Source: Chthoniobacterales bacterium
GTDB taxonomy: Bacteria > Verrucomicrobiota > Verrucomicrobiia > Chthoniobacterales > UBA10450
Length of the DNA stretch: 64,000 nt
Direction of reading: 5' to 3'
Assembly (NCBI GenBank): GCA_013821455.1
Contig: JACDGS010000007.1
Location: forward strand, 62,001-126,000
The position numbers and the translations under genes are program-made. Below are positions 1 to 9,117 of the stretch, piece by piece (the stretch's first letter is position 1; each line of letters starts with the position of its first letter). The notes beneath the pieces are model-generated. The model was not told where the DNA came from. It did not search any database and was given only the letters and a program-made list of their open reading frames with translations.

Positions 1-3000
1 CGGCGAACATCTCGCGGAAGTTAATTTTCACCTGCGCGAAAGTCTCAGCGAAAAGTTTCTCCGTCGTTTGGTTGATCCGCGCAATGACGTCGAGCAGCTC
101 GCGGCGCGAGTTCGTTAGGTCGGTGTTCTGCGTTTCGAGAAAAGTATGGCGCTCTTCCAGCTCGTCGTATTCCTGCACGGCGTCGAGATTCACCGGCCCC
201 ATGGCGTCGAGCTGGCGGGTCAGCTCGGCGATAATCTGGAAAAGCTCGGCCGCATCCGGTTCGTTAGGCTCGTCCTCTTTCGCATTGCGTTTGATTTGGG
301 CGCGCAACGTTTTCGTAAACGCATAACGATCCGGCGCGAACTCGCGCAGATCGATCTGGTAACGGCGCATGACGTGTTCGGTCAGGTTCTCGATTTTTAT
401 TTGCAGCTGCGTCTGGCGCACTTCCTCTTTGCCGCGCGCTTCATGCAGATCGCTCAGCGCTTTGCGCGCGGTGCGCAGCTCGGCCTCAAACGCTGTCACT
501 CTCGTTAGGCGGGAGGAGCGCGTCGCCGCGATTTCGCGCACGTTGGCGACGGCCTGCGCCAATGCCTCTCCGATGCTTTCGATCGCTTCCTCCGCCGCGC
601 TGGATTCAATCGCCTGCTGCTCGCGGCGTGATTGGTAGGCCGCGATATCGGCGCGGCGCGTGGCAATCAATTCCGCCAGTTCCGCCTGCCGCGCGGTCAT
701 CGGTTGGCGTTGACTGCGCAGACCTTCGTGACGTTGACGTTCGGTTGCGACGGCGAGACGCAGTTCGCTCAGTTGTTCGGCCAGTTCGGCGTCGCGCAGG
801 CGCGCTGCTTCCGCGGCCGAACGGCGGTTGGTCCGCTCCGCGTGTTTTGAATCGAGAGCATTTTGCAGGTCGATTGTTTCGCTCTCCAACGCGGCAACTC
901 TTTCGGTCGCGACGACGAGCTGTTGATCGAGCGTCGTCTTCTCCCATGCGAGCGCGTCGGCTTTGCGATTGGCTTCGTGCAGCTCGCGCTCCAGAGCGTT
1001 GATTTCGACCGAGGTCGCCGAATGCGCGCCGCGTGCGGTCTGGTGCGTCTCGCGGATTTCGTCCAGTTTTTCCGCCGCGCGCTTGACGGCGCGTTCGGCT
1101 TTCGTCCGCTGGTTTTGCAAAGTCTCACGCGCCGCCAGGAGCTCCCGATGTTCCGCGCCTAACGACGCGATCTGCGCTTTGCGGGCGAAGAGCGAGCTGC
1201 TCTCGGCATCAACGCGGCCGCCGTAAATGATCCCGCGACGGGAGACGAACTCGCCGTTGAAGGTGGCGAAGGCCAGACTCGGGTTTTGCGCCTTCAGCGT
1301 TCGAGCCTGCGCGAGATCGGAGACAAGCGCTACTCCGCCTAACAATTGCCTAACGACTGCTTCGAGATCGGGTGGCGCCTGCACTTTTTCACTCGCCCAG
1401 CCGAGTGTTCCTGCCGGGAGCGCGTTTTCCTTTTCGGTCGCGCCCTCGCGCAATAGCTCCGGCGCGATGAGCGCGGTCTGGCCCAGTTTTTTGTCGGAAA
1501 GCTTCGTGATGATCTCGACCGCGACGGCGTCATCGCGCAGGACGATTGCGTGCAGATTGCGGCCGAGCGCGGCCTCGACCGCAGGAATAAATTTCTCCTC
1601 CACTTCGATGAGCGAGGCGAGCGCGCCGACCAGCGCGGGCAGCAGGCGATCGGGATCGTCCAAGCCCTTGAGCAGCGCCTGCGAACCTTCCGCCAGACCT
1701 TCACCTTCGCGGTTGAGCTGCTGCAAAACTTCAAGACGCGACTGGCGTTCGGTTAACGCGCGTTCGCCCGTAAGCAAGGCCGACTCGGTCTCGCGCACAC
1801 TCGCGTTGAGGCGATTTAATTCCTCTTCGGCCGCGGGAATTTTAACGGCGGCGGACTGCATCGATTCCGCCTGTTCGTGCGCCGTCGCGCGCAACGCTTC
1901 GAGACGGCTCGCGATTTGATCGCGTTCCGCTCCCGCGTTGCCTAACGACGCTTCCAGCTCCGCCACCCGCGGCCTCGTCGCGCCGTGACGCTCCTGTGTG
2001 CCGACAATTTCCTGCGCGAGATCTTCAAGCCGGTGTTCCGTTTTTGAAATCGCCAGCTCGAGTGTTTGCAAAGCCTGATCCTGCTCTTCACGTTCGCGCC
2101 GCACCGCGGCGGCGCGGTCGGCCGCGGTCGTCAGCTCTTCTTTCTTGGAAGCGAGAAGCCGCTCGGTTTCTCCAAGCAGCGCGTCGGTGTCATGAATCTC
2201 GGTTTCCTGTTGTGCGAGCTTCGACTCGGCGGCGGCGACGTCACTCTCGTAGCGCTCGATCAGCGTCGCCAGTTCCTGGGCGCGTTCGCGATTGAATTCG
2301 ATCCGGCTGCGATGTGCGGCGATCTGATTTTCCAGCCGCTGCACCTCGGCGCGCGCGTCGTTGATTTGCGCGTCGATTTCGTCGAGCCCGCGGCGTTCGG
2401 TCGCGACCGCGTTCTCCTGTTCTTCGATCGCGCCCTCGGTGGTGTGCTGCTGCTCGTCGAGACGAGCGGTCGTCGCGCGCGAGATTTCGAGTTCCGTGCC
2501 TAACGAGTCGAGCTGGTCGCGCGAATGATGCGTGTCGAGCACCTGCAAATCGGCCAGCAACGCCTGATATCTGCGCGCTTTTCCGGCCTGGCGCTGGAGC
2601 GAGCCGATTTGGCGTTTCACTTCCTTGATGATGTCGCCGAGCCGCAAAAGATTCGCTTCGGTCGCTTCGAGTTTGCGCAGCGCCTCGCGTTTTTGCGTTT
2701 TGTATTTCGTGATGCCGGCGGCTTCTTCAAAAACCGCGCGCCGATCTTCCGGCCGCGAGCTGAGGATCTGATCGATCCGGCCCTGTTCCATGATCGAATA
2801 GGCGCTGCGGCCGACGCCGGTGTCGGCGAAAAGCGCCTGCACATCCTTCAGCCTAACGACTGTCTTGTTGAGCAGATATTCCGAAAGCCCGTCGCGATAA
2901 ACACGCCGCGAAACGCGCACGTCGTGCCAGTCCACGCCGAGCTCGCTCGCGCAGTCGCTGAACGTTAGGCTGACTTCCGCGTAGCCGACCGGTTTGCGCG

Positions 3001-3211
3001 TGTCGGTGCCGTTGAAAATGACGTCGGCCATTTCGCCGCCGCGGAGCGCTTTCGCGGACTGCTCGCCGAGAACCCAGCGCACGGCATCGAGGACGTTGGA
3101 TTTGCCGCAGCCGTTAGGCCCGACGATCGCGGTCACACCTTCGTGGAAATTAAAAACGGTTTTATCGACGAAGGATTTGAAGCCGAAAAGTTCGAGTGAT
3201 TGGAGGTGCAT
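1..3211 (-). CDS. smc: Chromosome segregation ATPase SMC (3' end outside window)
   Basis: Reading leftward from an ATG at 3211, about 1,070 codons stay open to the window edge. The N-terminus (MHLQSLELFGFKSFVDKT) and the Walker A motif GPNGCGKSN are classic SMC, followed by long heptad-rich coiled coil, a hinge-like globular segment in the middle (about residues 510-660, around 1240-1680) and a second coiled coil. The C-terminal head with Walker B and the ABC signature would lie beyond base 1. SMC compacts and segregates the chromosome with ScpA/ScpB, neither of which is seen here. Eight exact copies of the GCCTAACGA-type core word fall inside the gene, so its coding sequence tolerates the word in several frames. 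Identity is secure; only the truncation by the window is open. Confidence 0.96.
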   Translation of the reverse strand, partial: MHLQSLELFGFKSFVDKTVFNFHEGVTAIVGPNGCGKSNVLDAVRWVLGEQSAKALRGGEMADVIFNGTDTRKPVGYAEVSLTFSDCASELGVDWHDVRVSRRVYRDGLSEYLLNKTVVRLKDVQALFADTGVGRSAYSIMEQGRIDQILSSRPEDRRAVFEEAAGITKYKTQKREALRKLEATEANLLRLGDIIKEVKRQIGSLQRQAGKARRYQALLADLQVLDTHHSRDQLDSLGTELEISRATTARLDEQQHTTEGAIEEQENAVATERRGLDEIDAQINDARAEVQRLENQIAAHRSRIEFNRERAQELATLIERYESDVAAAESKLAQQETEIHDTDALLGETERLLASKKEELTTAADRAAAVRREREEQDQALQTLELAISKTEHRLEDLAQEIVGTQERHGATRPRVAELEASLGNAGAERDQIASRLEALRATAHEQAESMQSAAVKIPAAEEELNRLNASVRETESALLTGERALTERQSRLEVLQQLNREGEGLAEGSQALLKGLDDPDRLLPALVGALASLIEVEEKFIPAVEAALGRNLHAIVLRDDAVAVEIITKLSDKKLGQTALIAPELLREGATEKENALPAGTLGWASEKVQAPPDLEAVVRQLLGGVALVSDLAQARTLKAQNPSLAFATFNGEFVSRRGIIYGGRVDAESSSLFARKAQIASLGAEHRELLAARETLQNQRTKAERAVKRAAEKLDEIRETHQTARGAHSATSVEINALERELHEANRKADALAWEKTTLDQQLVVATERVAALESETIDLQNALDSKHAERTNRRSAAEAARLRDAELAEQLSELRLAVATERQRHEGLRSQRQPMTARQAELAELIATRRADIAAYQSRREQQAIESSAAEEAIESIGEALAQAVANVREIAATRSSRLTRVTAFEAELRTARKALSDLHEARGKEEVRQTQLQIKIENLTEHVMRRYQIDLREFAPDRYAFTKTLRAQIKRNAKEDEPNEPDAAELFQIIAELTRQLDAMGPVNLDAVQEYDELEERHTFLETQNTDLTNSRRELLDVIARINQTTEKLFAETFAQVKINFREMFA

Positions 3212-3321
3212 GGAGCGTTAAATTTACATACGCCCCGCGCTCGGCGGTGACAATGAAAATAAACGCTATCTTGGGGGAGGTGGCGACGTTCCGCACAAGA
3301 TGTAGTGCGCAGCGAACTGGA

Positions 3322-3398
3322 CGAATTTGGAGGCCAGGAAACCAGGATGAAGAACGATTTCCCCTATCCCCTTCCTGGTTTCCTGGTTTCCAAATTCG
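3322..3398. terminator. Imperfect inverted repeat between smc and the permease gene
   Basis: Arms 3322-3348 and 3372-3398 are complementary at about 24 of 27 positions around a 23-base loop. The right arm lies inside the 3' end of the permease gene and the left arm just beyond its stop codon, so the transcript could fold into a strong hairpin. The arms carry the short phrase CCAGGAAACCAGGA. It could end permease transcription (no clear U-tract) or be a mobile-type palindromic repeat. Confidence 0.55.
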
Positions 3399-4710
3399 TT
3401 CCTTCCTGTTTCCGCCGGAAGAGGAACAGAACCGAAGCGACTGCGAGCACGATGCCGGTAATGAGAAATTCCGTGCGCGTCGCGTGCGCTAAAATCCAAA
3501 TGATGACCACGATCGCGATTGGCGGGACGATCCAGGCGCCGGGAAAGGAGAAAGGTTTGCCATCTGCGCGCACATCGCGACGGGTCAACTCCAGCGCCGC
3601 CGCGCAGCAGAGCAAATAAAGAATGAGAACGGAAACATTCGCGAGAATCGCGAGCTGCTGGAAACTCGAGCTGAGCGACAGGGCCAGGCAAATCACGCAA
3701 TAAGAAACAATCGCAATATCCGGCGTCCGAAAACGCGGGTGCACATGCGCAAGAACCGCCGGCAAAAAACGGTCGCGGCCCAAAGCGAAAAGAATCCGCG
3801 GCGAGCTGAGCACGTCGCTCGCGACAAAGCCAAAGGCGGAAACGGTCGCGCCGAGGACGAGGAAATTGCGGCCGGCCGGTCCAGCGAATCGCCCCGCCGC
3901 TTCCGCGAGTGGCGCGGTGGTGAATTTGCCCAGATCGCCGAGGAGAATTCCCTGCGCGACCATTTGGATAAGGATGTAGAGCAGCGTCGTTAGGCCAAGC
4001 GCGAGATAGATCGCCCGCGGCACGGTGCGCGAGGGATTTTTCACCTCGCCGCTCGGGACCAGCGCCACCTCGATGCCGGCAAAAGCGAAGATGAGCAGGA
4101 GCACGCCTTTGCCGAGGGCCTGCGGTTCGGGCAACGCGATCGCCAGCGCGTCCGCTCCCCTAACGAAAAAGAAACCGACGCCAACGAAGAGAATAAGCGG
4201 AACAAGTTTAATCACCGTGATCAGGCCGACGGCCGTCGTGCCGCCGCGCACGCCGCGGACGTTGATCCAGGCGAGCGCGCCGAAAACGAGTCCGCTGATG
4301 AGAAAGTGTCCGAGCGTCGAAGCCAGCGCGGGCAAGAGCACGGTGACGGAAGCGGAAAAGAGACTAACGACTCCGGAAACGCTCGTGATCGCGGTGAGAA
4401 AATAAAGAACGCCACCGAGAAAACCGACGAACGGTCCGAAAGCGGCCTCGACATAAGCGTAAAGTCCGCCCGTGAGCGAGACGCGGCTGCCCGCGATGGC
4501 GAGAGAGGTTACGACCAGCGCCATCACCACGGCGCAGACCAGAAACGCGACCGGCGCGGCCGCGCCTAACGACGCCGCGACCAGCGCCGGGATCGCGAAA
4601 ATGCCCGCGCCGACGGTGGAGTTAACAATATTTGCGGCCAGTCCCGGGACGCCGATGGCACGAACGAGTTGATCATCGACGCGTGCGGTTGCGGGTGGCA
4701 GATCCGTCAC
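3364..4710 (-). CDS. APC-superfamily amino acid permease
   Basis: A 448-residue integral membrane protein with about 12 hydrophobic segments and the N-terminal signature NSTVGAGIFAIPA typical of the amino acid/polyamine/organocation superfamily. It should be a secondary transporter in the cytoplasmic membrane moving amino acids with protons or by exchange; the substrate cannot be read from the sequence. The middle shows FAFAGIEVALVPSGEVKNP, the conserved TM6-7 region of the family. The start is a GTG at 4710. The last dozen residues (about GTNLETRKPGRG) are encoded by the right arm of the inverted repeat at 3322-3398, so the repeat has probably extended the original C-terminus. The next gene upstream is gamma-glutamyltransferase on the same strand, 87 bp away; a link through glutathione-derived amino acids is possible but only suggestive. 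Confidence 0.9.
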   Translation of the reverse strand: MTDLPPATARVDDQLVRAIGVPGLAANIVNSTVGAGIFAIPALVAASLGAAAPVAFLVCAVVMALVVTSLAIAGSRVSLTGGLYAYVEAAFGPFVGFLGGVLYFLTAITSVSGVVSLFSASVTVLLPALASTLGHFLISGLVFGALAWINVRGVRGGTTAVGLITVIKLVPLILFVGVGFFFVRGADALAIALPEPQALGKGVLLLIFAFAGIEVALVPSGEVKNPSRTVPRAIYLALGLTTLLYILIQMVAQGILLGDLGKFTTAPLAEAAGRFAGPAGRNFLVLGATVSAFGFVASDVLSSPRILFALGRDRFLPAVLAHVHPRFRTPDIAIVSYCVICLALSLSSSFQQLAILANVSVLILYLLCCAAALELTRRDVRADGKPFSFPGAWIVPPIAIVVIIWILAHATRTEFLITGIVLAVASVLFLFRRKQEGTNLETRKPGRG

Positions 4711-4797
4711 GCGTGCATGGTGGGCGCAGGGGCGGATGGTGACAAGCTAGAATCGCGGGATAGGCCCTATGCGACCCATGGGTCTTATAGGACCTGT

Positions 4798-6540
4798 CTA
4801 ATAGCCGGCGGCCTGCCCGTCCTTGCGGCTCTCGCTCGCACCGGCATACACGCGTTCGCCGTCGTGCATCTGCACTTCGATCGCCTGATAACCGCCGTAG
4901 TCGCCGACATCGAAACGCATGTCGTGCCCCTTCGCCTTTAACGCGCGCACGCTTTCGTAGGGGACACCGCTTTCGACTTCAACATAGCCGCCGTTAGGCG
5001 ACAGCTTTTCGCCGGTCGGTTCGTTGTCGTCTTCGTGCTGCCAGCGCGACGCGTCGCCTGCTTCCTGCAGCCCCATCCCGAAATCGATCATGTTCGTCAA
5101 TACCTGCACGTGACCTTGCGGTTGCATGTCGCCGCCCATGACCCCGAAGGCGAGCCACGGCTTTTTGTCCTTCATGACGAAGCCCGGAATGATGGTGTGA
5201 AACGGGCGCTTGCCCGGCGCGTAAACGTTGGCGTGTCCTGGCTCCATCGAGAAAAGCTGACCGCGATCCTGGAACATGAAGCCAAGGCCGGGAACGACGA
5301 TGCCGCTGCCCATGCCGCGGAAGTTGCTTTGAATCAGGCTCACCATATTTCCCTCATCATCCGCAGTGCACATGTAGATGGTATCGCTTTGGCCTAACGA
5401 TGGATTTCCCGGCGCGACGCTCTTCGCGGCGTGATCGGGATCGATCAACTTGCGCCGTTCCGTCGCGTAACTTTTCGAGATCAAACCGGCGATCGGAATT
5501 TTTGCGAAGTCCGGGTCGGCGTAATATTTCGCGCGATCGGCGAAGGCGAGTTTCTTCGCTTCGATCATGGCGTGGAGCGTGGAGGGCGAATTGGAGCCCC
5601 ACGTTTTCAAATCGTAACCTTCGAGCAAATTCAACATCTCGAGCGTGGCGAGACCCTGCCCGTTAGGCGGTAGTTCGAAGACATCGTAACCGCGATAATT
5701 CGTCGAGACCGGTTCCACCCAAGTCGAGGTGTGCTGCTCGAAATCCGTCTTGCGCAAATAACCGCCGTTCGCACGCATAAAGACGTCGACCTTGTCTGCG
5801 ATCTCGCCTTTGTAATAAACGTCGCGCCCTTGTTCGGCGATCAGGCGCAGACTGTGCGCGAGCGCGGGATTTTTGAAAATATCGCCCTCGTTAGGCGCGC
5901 GGCCTTTGCCATCGAGCGTGTAAGTCTCGAGAAACGCGCCCGGGAATCCTTGGTAGATCGGCACGCTCCGGCTCCAATAATGCGAGATGAGCTGCGTCAC
6001 GGGAAAGCCTTCCTCGGCATAATGAATCGCGCCGGCGAGATCGTCGCCGAACGAGAGCTTCCCGAATTTTTTGTGCAGCTCCGCCCAGGCATCGACGCAG
6101 CCCGGGACACTGATCGGGAGCATGCCGGCCGGCGGGATAAATTCGCGATGGAGTTTGGCCAGCTCGCTCTTCATCTGCTCGTAGCTGAGCCCGCGCGGAG
6201 AGCGGCCGCTGCCATTCAAGCCGTATAGTTTCTGCTCCTTCGCGCTATAGACGATCGCGAAAAGATCGCCGCCGATTCCGTTCGAGACCGGCTCCATCAA
6301 ACCGAGCGTCGCGTTCGCCGCGATCGCGGCATCGACCGCGCTCCCGCCGCGTTTCAAGACATCGAGCCCGACTTGCGTCGCCGCCGGCACGCTCGTGCAA
6401 ACCATGCCGTGGCGTGCGAGCACGGGCGAACGCGTCGCGAAATTCCTGCCCGTAATGCGATCGATCTGGGCGTGCGCGTGGTGAACGGCGCCTAACGAAA
6501 AGCAGAACGCGAGGAAAATTCCGCATGACGAATTTTTCAT
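4798..6540 (-). CDS. ggt: Gamma-glutamyltransferase (periplasmic, self-processing)
   Basis: A 580-residue Ntn-hydrolase that removes or transfers the gamma-glutamyl group of glutathione and related compounds. A signal peptide (MKNSSCGIFLAFCFSLG...AHA) directs export. The large-subunit motif MEPVSNGIGGDLF and the small-subunit region GQSDTIYMCTADDEGN, SNFRGMGSG and GVMGGDMQPQGH are present. Autocleavage should occur just before Thr387 (codon 5380-5382), which becomes the N-terminal nucleophile, as at Thr391 of the E. coli enzyme. Length fits the family. It is followed on the same strand by an APC permease that could take up the released amino acids (inference). Three exact copies of the GCCTAACGA core lie in the gene, one within the signal-peptide codons (6491). 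Confidence 0.95.
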   Translation of the reverse strand: MKNSSCGIFLAFCFSLGAVHHAHAQIDRITGRNFATRSPVLARHGMVCTSVPAATQVGLDVLKRGGSAVDAAIAANATLGLMEPVSNGIGGDLFAIVYSAKEQKLYGLNGSGRSPRGLSYEQMKSELAKLHREFIPPAGMLPISVPGCVDAWAELHKKFGKLSFGDDLAGAIHYAEEGFPVTQLISHYWSRSVPIYQGFPGAFLETYTLDGKGRAPNEGDIFKNPALAHSLRLIAEQGRDVYYKGEIADKVDVFMRANGGYLRKTDFEQHTSTWVEPVSTNYRGYDVFELPPNGQGLATLEMLNLLEGYDLKTWGSNSPSTLHAMIEAKKLAFADRAKYYADPDFAKIPIAGLISKSYATERRKLIDPDHAAKSVAPGNPSLGQSDTIYMCTADDEGNMVSLIQSNFRGMGSGIVVPGLGFMFQDRGQLFSMEPGHANVYAPGKRPFHTIIPGFVMKDKKPWLAFGVMGGDMQPQGHVQVLTNMIDFGMGLQEAGDASRWQHEDDNEPTGEKLSPNGGYVEVESGVPYESVRALKAKGHDMRFDVGDYGGYQAIEVQMHDGERVYAGASESRKDGQAAGY

Positions 6541-6565
6541 CCCCGCAGCGTAGCAGCGAGCGGGC

Positions 6566-6673
6566 GGAAGTCAGGCTTCCAGCCTGACTCGGCCGACGGG
6601 CTTCCAGCCGGTCGGTTCTATTTCGGACAGGCTGGAAGCCTATCCGCCGAGTCAGGCAAGATGCCTGACTTCC
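6566..6673. repeat. Compound palindromic repeat with GGCTTCCAGCC cores
   Basis: Between the divergent ggt and M20 genes lies a nested hairpin. Outer arms 6566-6592 and 6647-6673 match at about 23 of 27 positions. Inside are further small palindromes, including three copies of the core GGCTTCCAGCC/GGCTGGAAGCC (about 6574, 6600 and 6630). The same core recurs at 9099, 10466 and 10591. The pattern resembles REP/REPIN elements. It would sit in the 5' leader or promoter region of both neighbours. Confidence 0.75.
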
Positions 6674-6708
6674 GTGACAAACTTTTCCGCGCGCACTAAC
6701 GTCTGCGC

Positions 6709-8043
6709 ATGCGCCAAGATTATCTCGACGACTATTTCACGTTTCTTCGCTTCCCCAGCATTTCGACGGACGACGCTTACACCGAGAAGCTCGCCGAGTG
6801 CGCGCATTGGCTGGTAAAAAAACTGAAGGGGATTGGCCTAACGACTGAGCTCGTCTCCACGCCGGGGCATCCGGTGGTTTGGGCGAGAAACAAGCATCAG
6901 CCCGGCCGCAAAACCGTCATGATTTATGGCCACTACGATGTCCAGCCGCCTGATCCGCTCGAGCTTTGGGAGTCGCCGCCCTTCGATCCGGTTTTGAAGA
7001 ACGGCTATGTCTTCGCGCGCGGCGCGACCGACAACAAAGGCCAGATCCTCGCGCACATTCTCGGCTTGCAGGAAACGATCGCGGAGCAGGGCGATCTGCC
7101 GGTGAATCTGCATCTGGTGATCGAAGGCGAAGAAGAAATCGGCAGCGGAAATCTGCCCGGCTTCCTGGAGAAACATCGCGACTCGTTAGGCTGCGATGTC
7201 GTCGTCGTCTCCGACACCGGCATGATCGCGCGCGGCGTGCCGACTTTGAGCTACGGATTGCGCGGGGTGACCGCGCTCGAATTAAAAGTGACCGGGGCGA
7301 AAATGGATTTGCACTCCGGCGTTTTCGGCGGCGCGGTCGCGAACTCCGTCACGGCGCTGGCGCGTTTGCTCGCGACTTTGCACGACGCAAATGGCCGCGT
7401 CGCAATCGAAGGCTTTTACGACGATGTAAAACCACTGGAGGATTGGGAGCGCGAGGCGTGGCGGAAATTGCCGATCGACGGCGATAAGGAAATCCTAACG
7501 GAAACTGGATCGCCCGCGCTTTTCGGCGAGGAAGGCTACAGCACGCTCGAACGGCTTTGGGCCAGACCGACCGCGGAGATCAACGGCATCGGCGGCGGCT
7601 ACCAGGGGAAGGGGACGAAGACCGTGATCGCGAGCCACGCGATGGCGAAACTGACTTTTCGCCTCGTGCCGAATCAGGATGGTGACAAAATTTTGCAGCT
7701 CGCGCACAAGCATCTCGAGAAAAATTTGCCGCCCGGCGTCACGATGGAGATCACCGACGGCCACAGCGGCCCGTGGTATTTGACCGACCCGCATTCAGCG
7801 TTTGGCGAGGCGGCGCAGAGCGCGTTGAAGGGGGCGTTCAAAAAAGATGTCGCGCTCATTCGCGAGGGCGGGAGCATTCCGATTGTCTCGCAGTTCCGCG
7901 ACATTCTCGGCGTGGAAACTTTGCTCCTCGGCCTCGCGCAGGCGGATTGCCGGGCGCATTCGCCTAACGAGAATTTTCCGCTCGAAAATCTCGAGGTGGG
8001 AATCAAGATGAACAAGGCGATCCTGGCCGAGCTGGCTCGTTAG
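6709..8043 (+). CDS. M20 family metallopeptidase (dipeptidase-like)
   Basis: A 444-residue cytosolic zinc peptidase. The metal ligands are recognisable: His/Asp in YGHYDVQPP, Asp in ARGATDNKGQ, the catalytic and ligand Glu pair in IEGEEEIGSGN, the Asp in VVSDTGM and the C-terminal His in CRAHSPNE. The dimerisation-domain motif KMDLHSGVFGGAVANS places it in the carnosinase/PepV-like branch (M20F/DUG1-type) that cleaves di- and tripeptides such as Cys-Gly. The start is ATG 6709. Its stop codon TAG lies inside a copy of the word TCGTTAGG (8037-8044), and two other copies lie in the gene. The next gene begins 13 bp downstream, so the two are probably co-transcribed. Confidence 0.92.
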   Translation: MRQDYLDDYFTFLRFPSISTDDAYTEKLAECAHWLVKKLKGIGLTTELVSTPGHPVVWARNKHQPGRKTVMIYGHYDVQPPDPLELWESPPFDPVLKNGYVFARGATDNKGQILAHILGLQETIAEQGDLPVNLHLVIEGEEEIGSGNLPGFLEKHRDSLGCDVVVVSDTGMIARGVPTLSYGLRGVTALELKVTGAKMDLHSGVFGGAVANSVTALARLLATLHDANGRVAIEGFYDDVKPLEDWEREAWRKLPIDGDKEILTETGSPALFGEEGYSTLERLWARPTAEINGIGGGYQGKGTKTVIASHAMAKLTFRLVPNQDGDKILQLAHKHLEKNLPPGVTMEITDGHSGPWYLTDPHSAFGEAAQSALKGAFKKDVALIREGGSIPIVSQFRDILGVETLLLGLAQADCRAHSPNENFPLENLEVGIKMNKAILAELAR

Positions 8044-8056
8044 GGAAGGATCGCCC

Positions 8057-9094
8057 TTGCGAGTTCTCGCGCTCTTTCTGCTTCTCCTCGCGCTCGCACC
8101 GCTGCCCTTGCACGCGGAAGAGGATTCGTTAGGCAGTAAGATCAAGAAAATCTTCGCCACACCGACTCCAACGCCGTCGCCTCGACGGCACAAAAACACG
8201 GCGAAGAAAAGCACACCAACTCCTTCTCCAAGCCTATCGGCATCGCCCGGGGCCGGTAAAAAACACTCGCACAAGAAATCTCCGAGTCCTTCGGCGGAAG
8301 AGGCAGAAACGCCCACGCCTTCACCAAGTCCGTCCGCGACGAAGAAGAAACTGAAACATAAGACCTCGCCCACACCCTCCCCGGAAGAGGACGAGACACC
8401 GACGCCAAAGCACAAGAAGTCTTCTCCTTCCCCAAGCGAAACGCCCTCGCCCACACCGAGCGAAACTCCGACGTCGAGTCCAGACGAAGAATCTCCCTCG
8501 GCTTCGCCTAACGAATCGCCGGAAAAACAGTCGCTCGTCGCGACGGTCGCGCCCGATGAAATCAAAGGCTACGACGAGAATTCCGAGCCGATTCGCAAGT
8601 TGCTCGACACGGGGCTGGACCTGACAAAACGCGATTTGAAATACATCTACGGCTCTGCCGATCCGGCGAATGGCGGGATGGATTGCTCCGGTTTCATCTA
8701 CTACGTCCTGCGCGAAAACGGGGTGAAGGATGTGCCGCGCGACGCGAGCGGGCAATACGTTTGGGTGCGCAAGGCTGGAACTTTCCGCGCCGTTCTCAGT
8801 CGCGATTTGGATTCGTTCGAGCTCGACGAATTGAAGCCGGGCGATCTGCTTTTTTGGACCGGCACCTACGACGTAGAGAAAGATCCGCCAGTGACGCACA
8901 CCATGATTTACCTCGGCATTAGCAAAGAGACCGGGAAGCCGATCATGCTCGGGGCAAGCGACGGCCGCACTTTTGATGGCAAGCAACGCTACGGAGTCAG
9001 CGTCTTCGATTTCAAAACCTCCGGCGCGAAAAACGAAACTTCGTCAGGAAGACACCCGCGTTTTGTCGGCTACGGACGCATCCCCGGGTTGTAA
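8057..9094 (+). CDS. Secreted NlpC/P60 cell-wall hydrolase with long Pro/Ser/Thr/Lys linker
   Basis: A 345-residue protein with a signal peptide (MRVLALFLLLLALAPLPLHA), then about 120 residues of low-complexity Pro-Thr-Pro-Ser and Lys-rich sequence (roughly 35-155) and a C-terminal NlpC/P60 domain. Catalytic Cys210 sits in GGMDCSGFIYY and the partner His281 in VTHTMIYLG. It should cut peptide stems of peptidoglycan in the periplasm or at the cell surface. The repetitive linker probably spans the envelope or binds wall polymers. The start is TTG 8057 with a good ribosome site (GGAAGGA) seven bases upstream. It follows the M20 peptidase by 13 bp. Two copies of the GCCTAACGA core encode Ser-Leu-Gly near residue 25 and Pro-Asn-Glu in the linker. 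Confidence 0.9.
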   Translation: MRVLALFLLLLALAPLPLHAEEDSLGSKIKKIFATPTPTPSPRRHKNTAKKSTPTPSPSLSASPGAGKKHSHKKSPSPSAEEAETPTPSPSPSATKKKLKHKTSPTPSPEEDETPTPKHKKSSPSPSETPSPTPSETPTSSPDEESPSASPNESPEKQSLVATVAPDEIKGYDENSEPIRKLLDTGLDLTKRDLKYIYGSADPANGGMDCSGFIYYVLRENGVKDVPRDASGQYVWVRKAGTFRAVLSRDLDSFELDELKPGDLLFWTGTYDVEKDPPVTHTMIYLGISKETGKPIMLGASDGRTFDGKQRYGVSVFDFKTSGAKNETSSGRHPRFVGYGRIPGL

Positions 9095-9117
9095 CACAGG
9101 CTGGAAGCCTGTGTTAC
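9091..9117. terminator. Perfect 12-bp stem hairpin between convergent genes
   Basis: GTAACACAGGCT, then GGA, then its exact complement: a 12-bp stem with a 3-base loop. It overlaps the stop codon of the upstream hydrolase (9092-9094) and the stop codon of queC on the other strand (9114-9116), so it can act as a bidirectional terminator. The loop and inner stem are the GGCTGGAAGCC core of the palindrome family at 6566 and 10454. Confidence 0.8.

Noticed and set aside
7795-8565. 256-codon open frame on the minus strand opposite the NlpC/P60 gene, Gly/Val/Ser-rich
   Set aside because: It is the mirror of the Pro/Ser/Thr linker of the real gene and shows no domain or signal.
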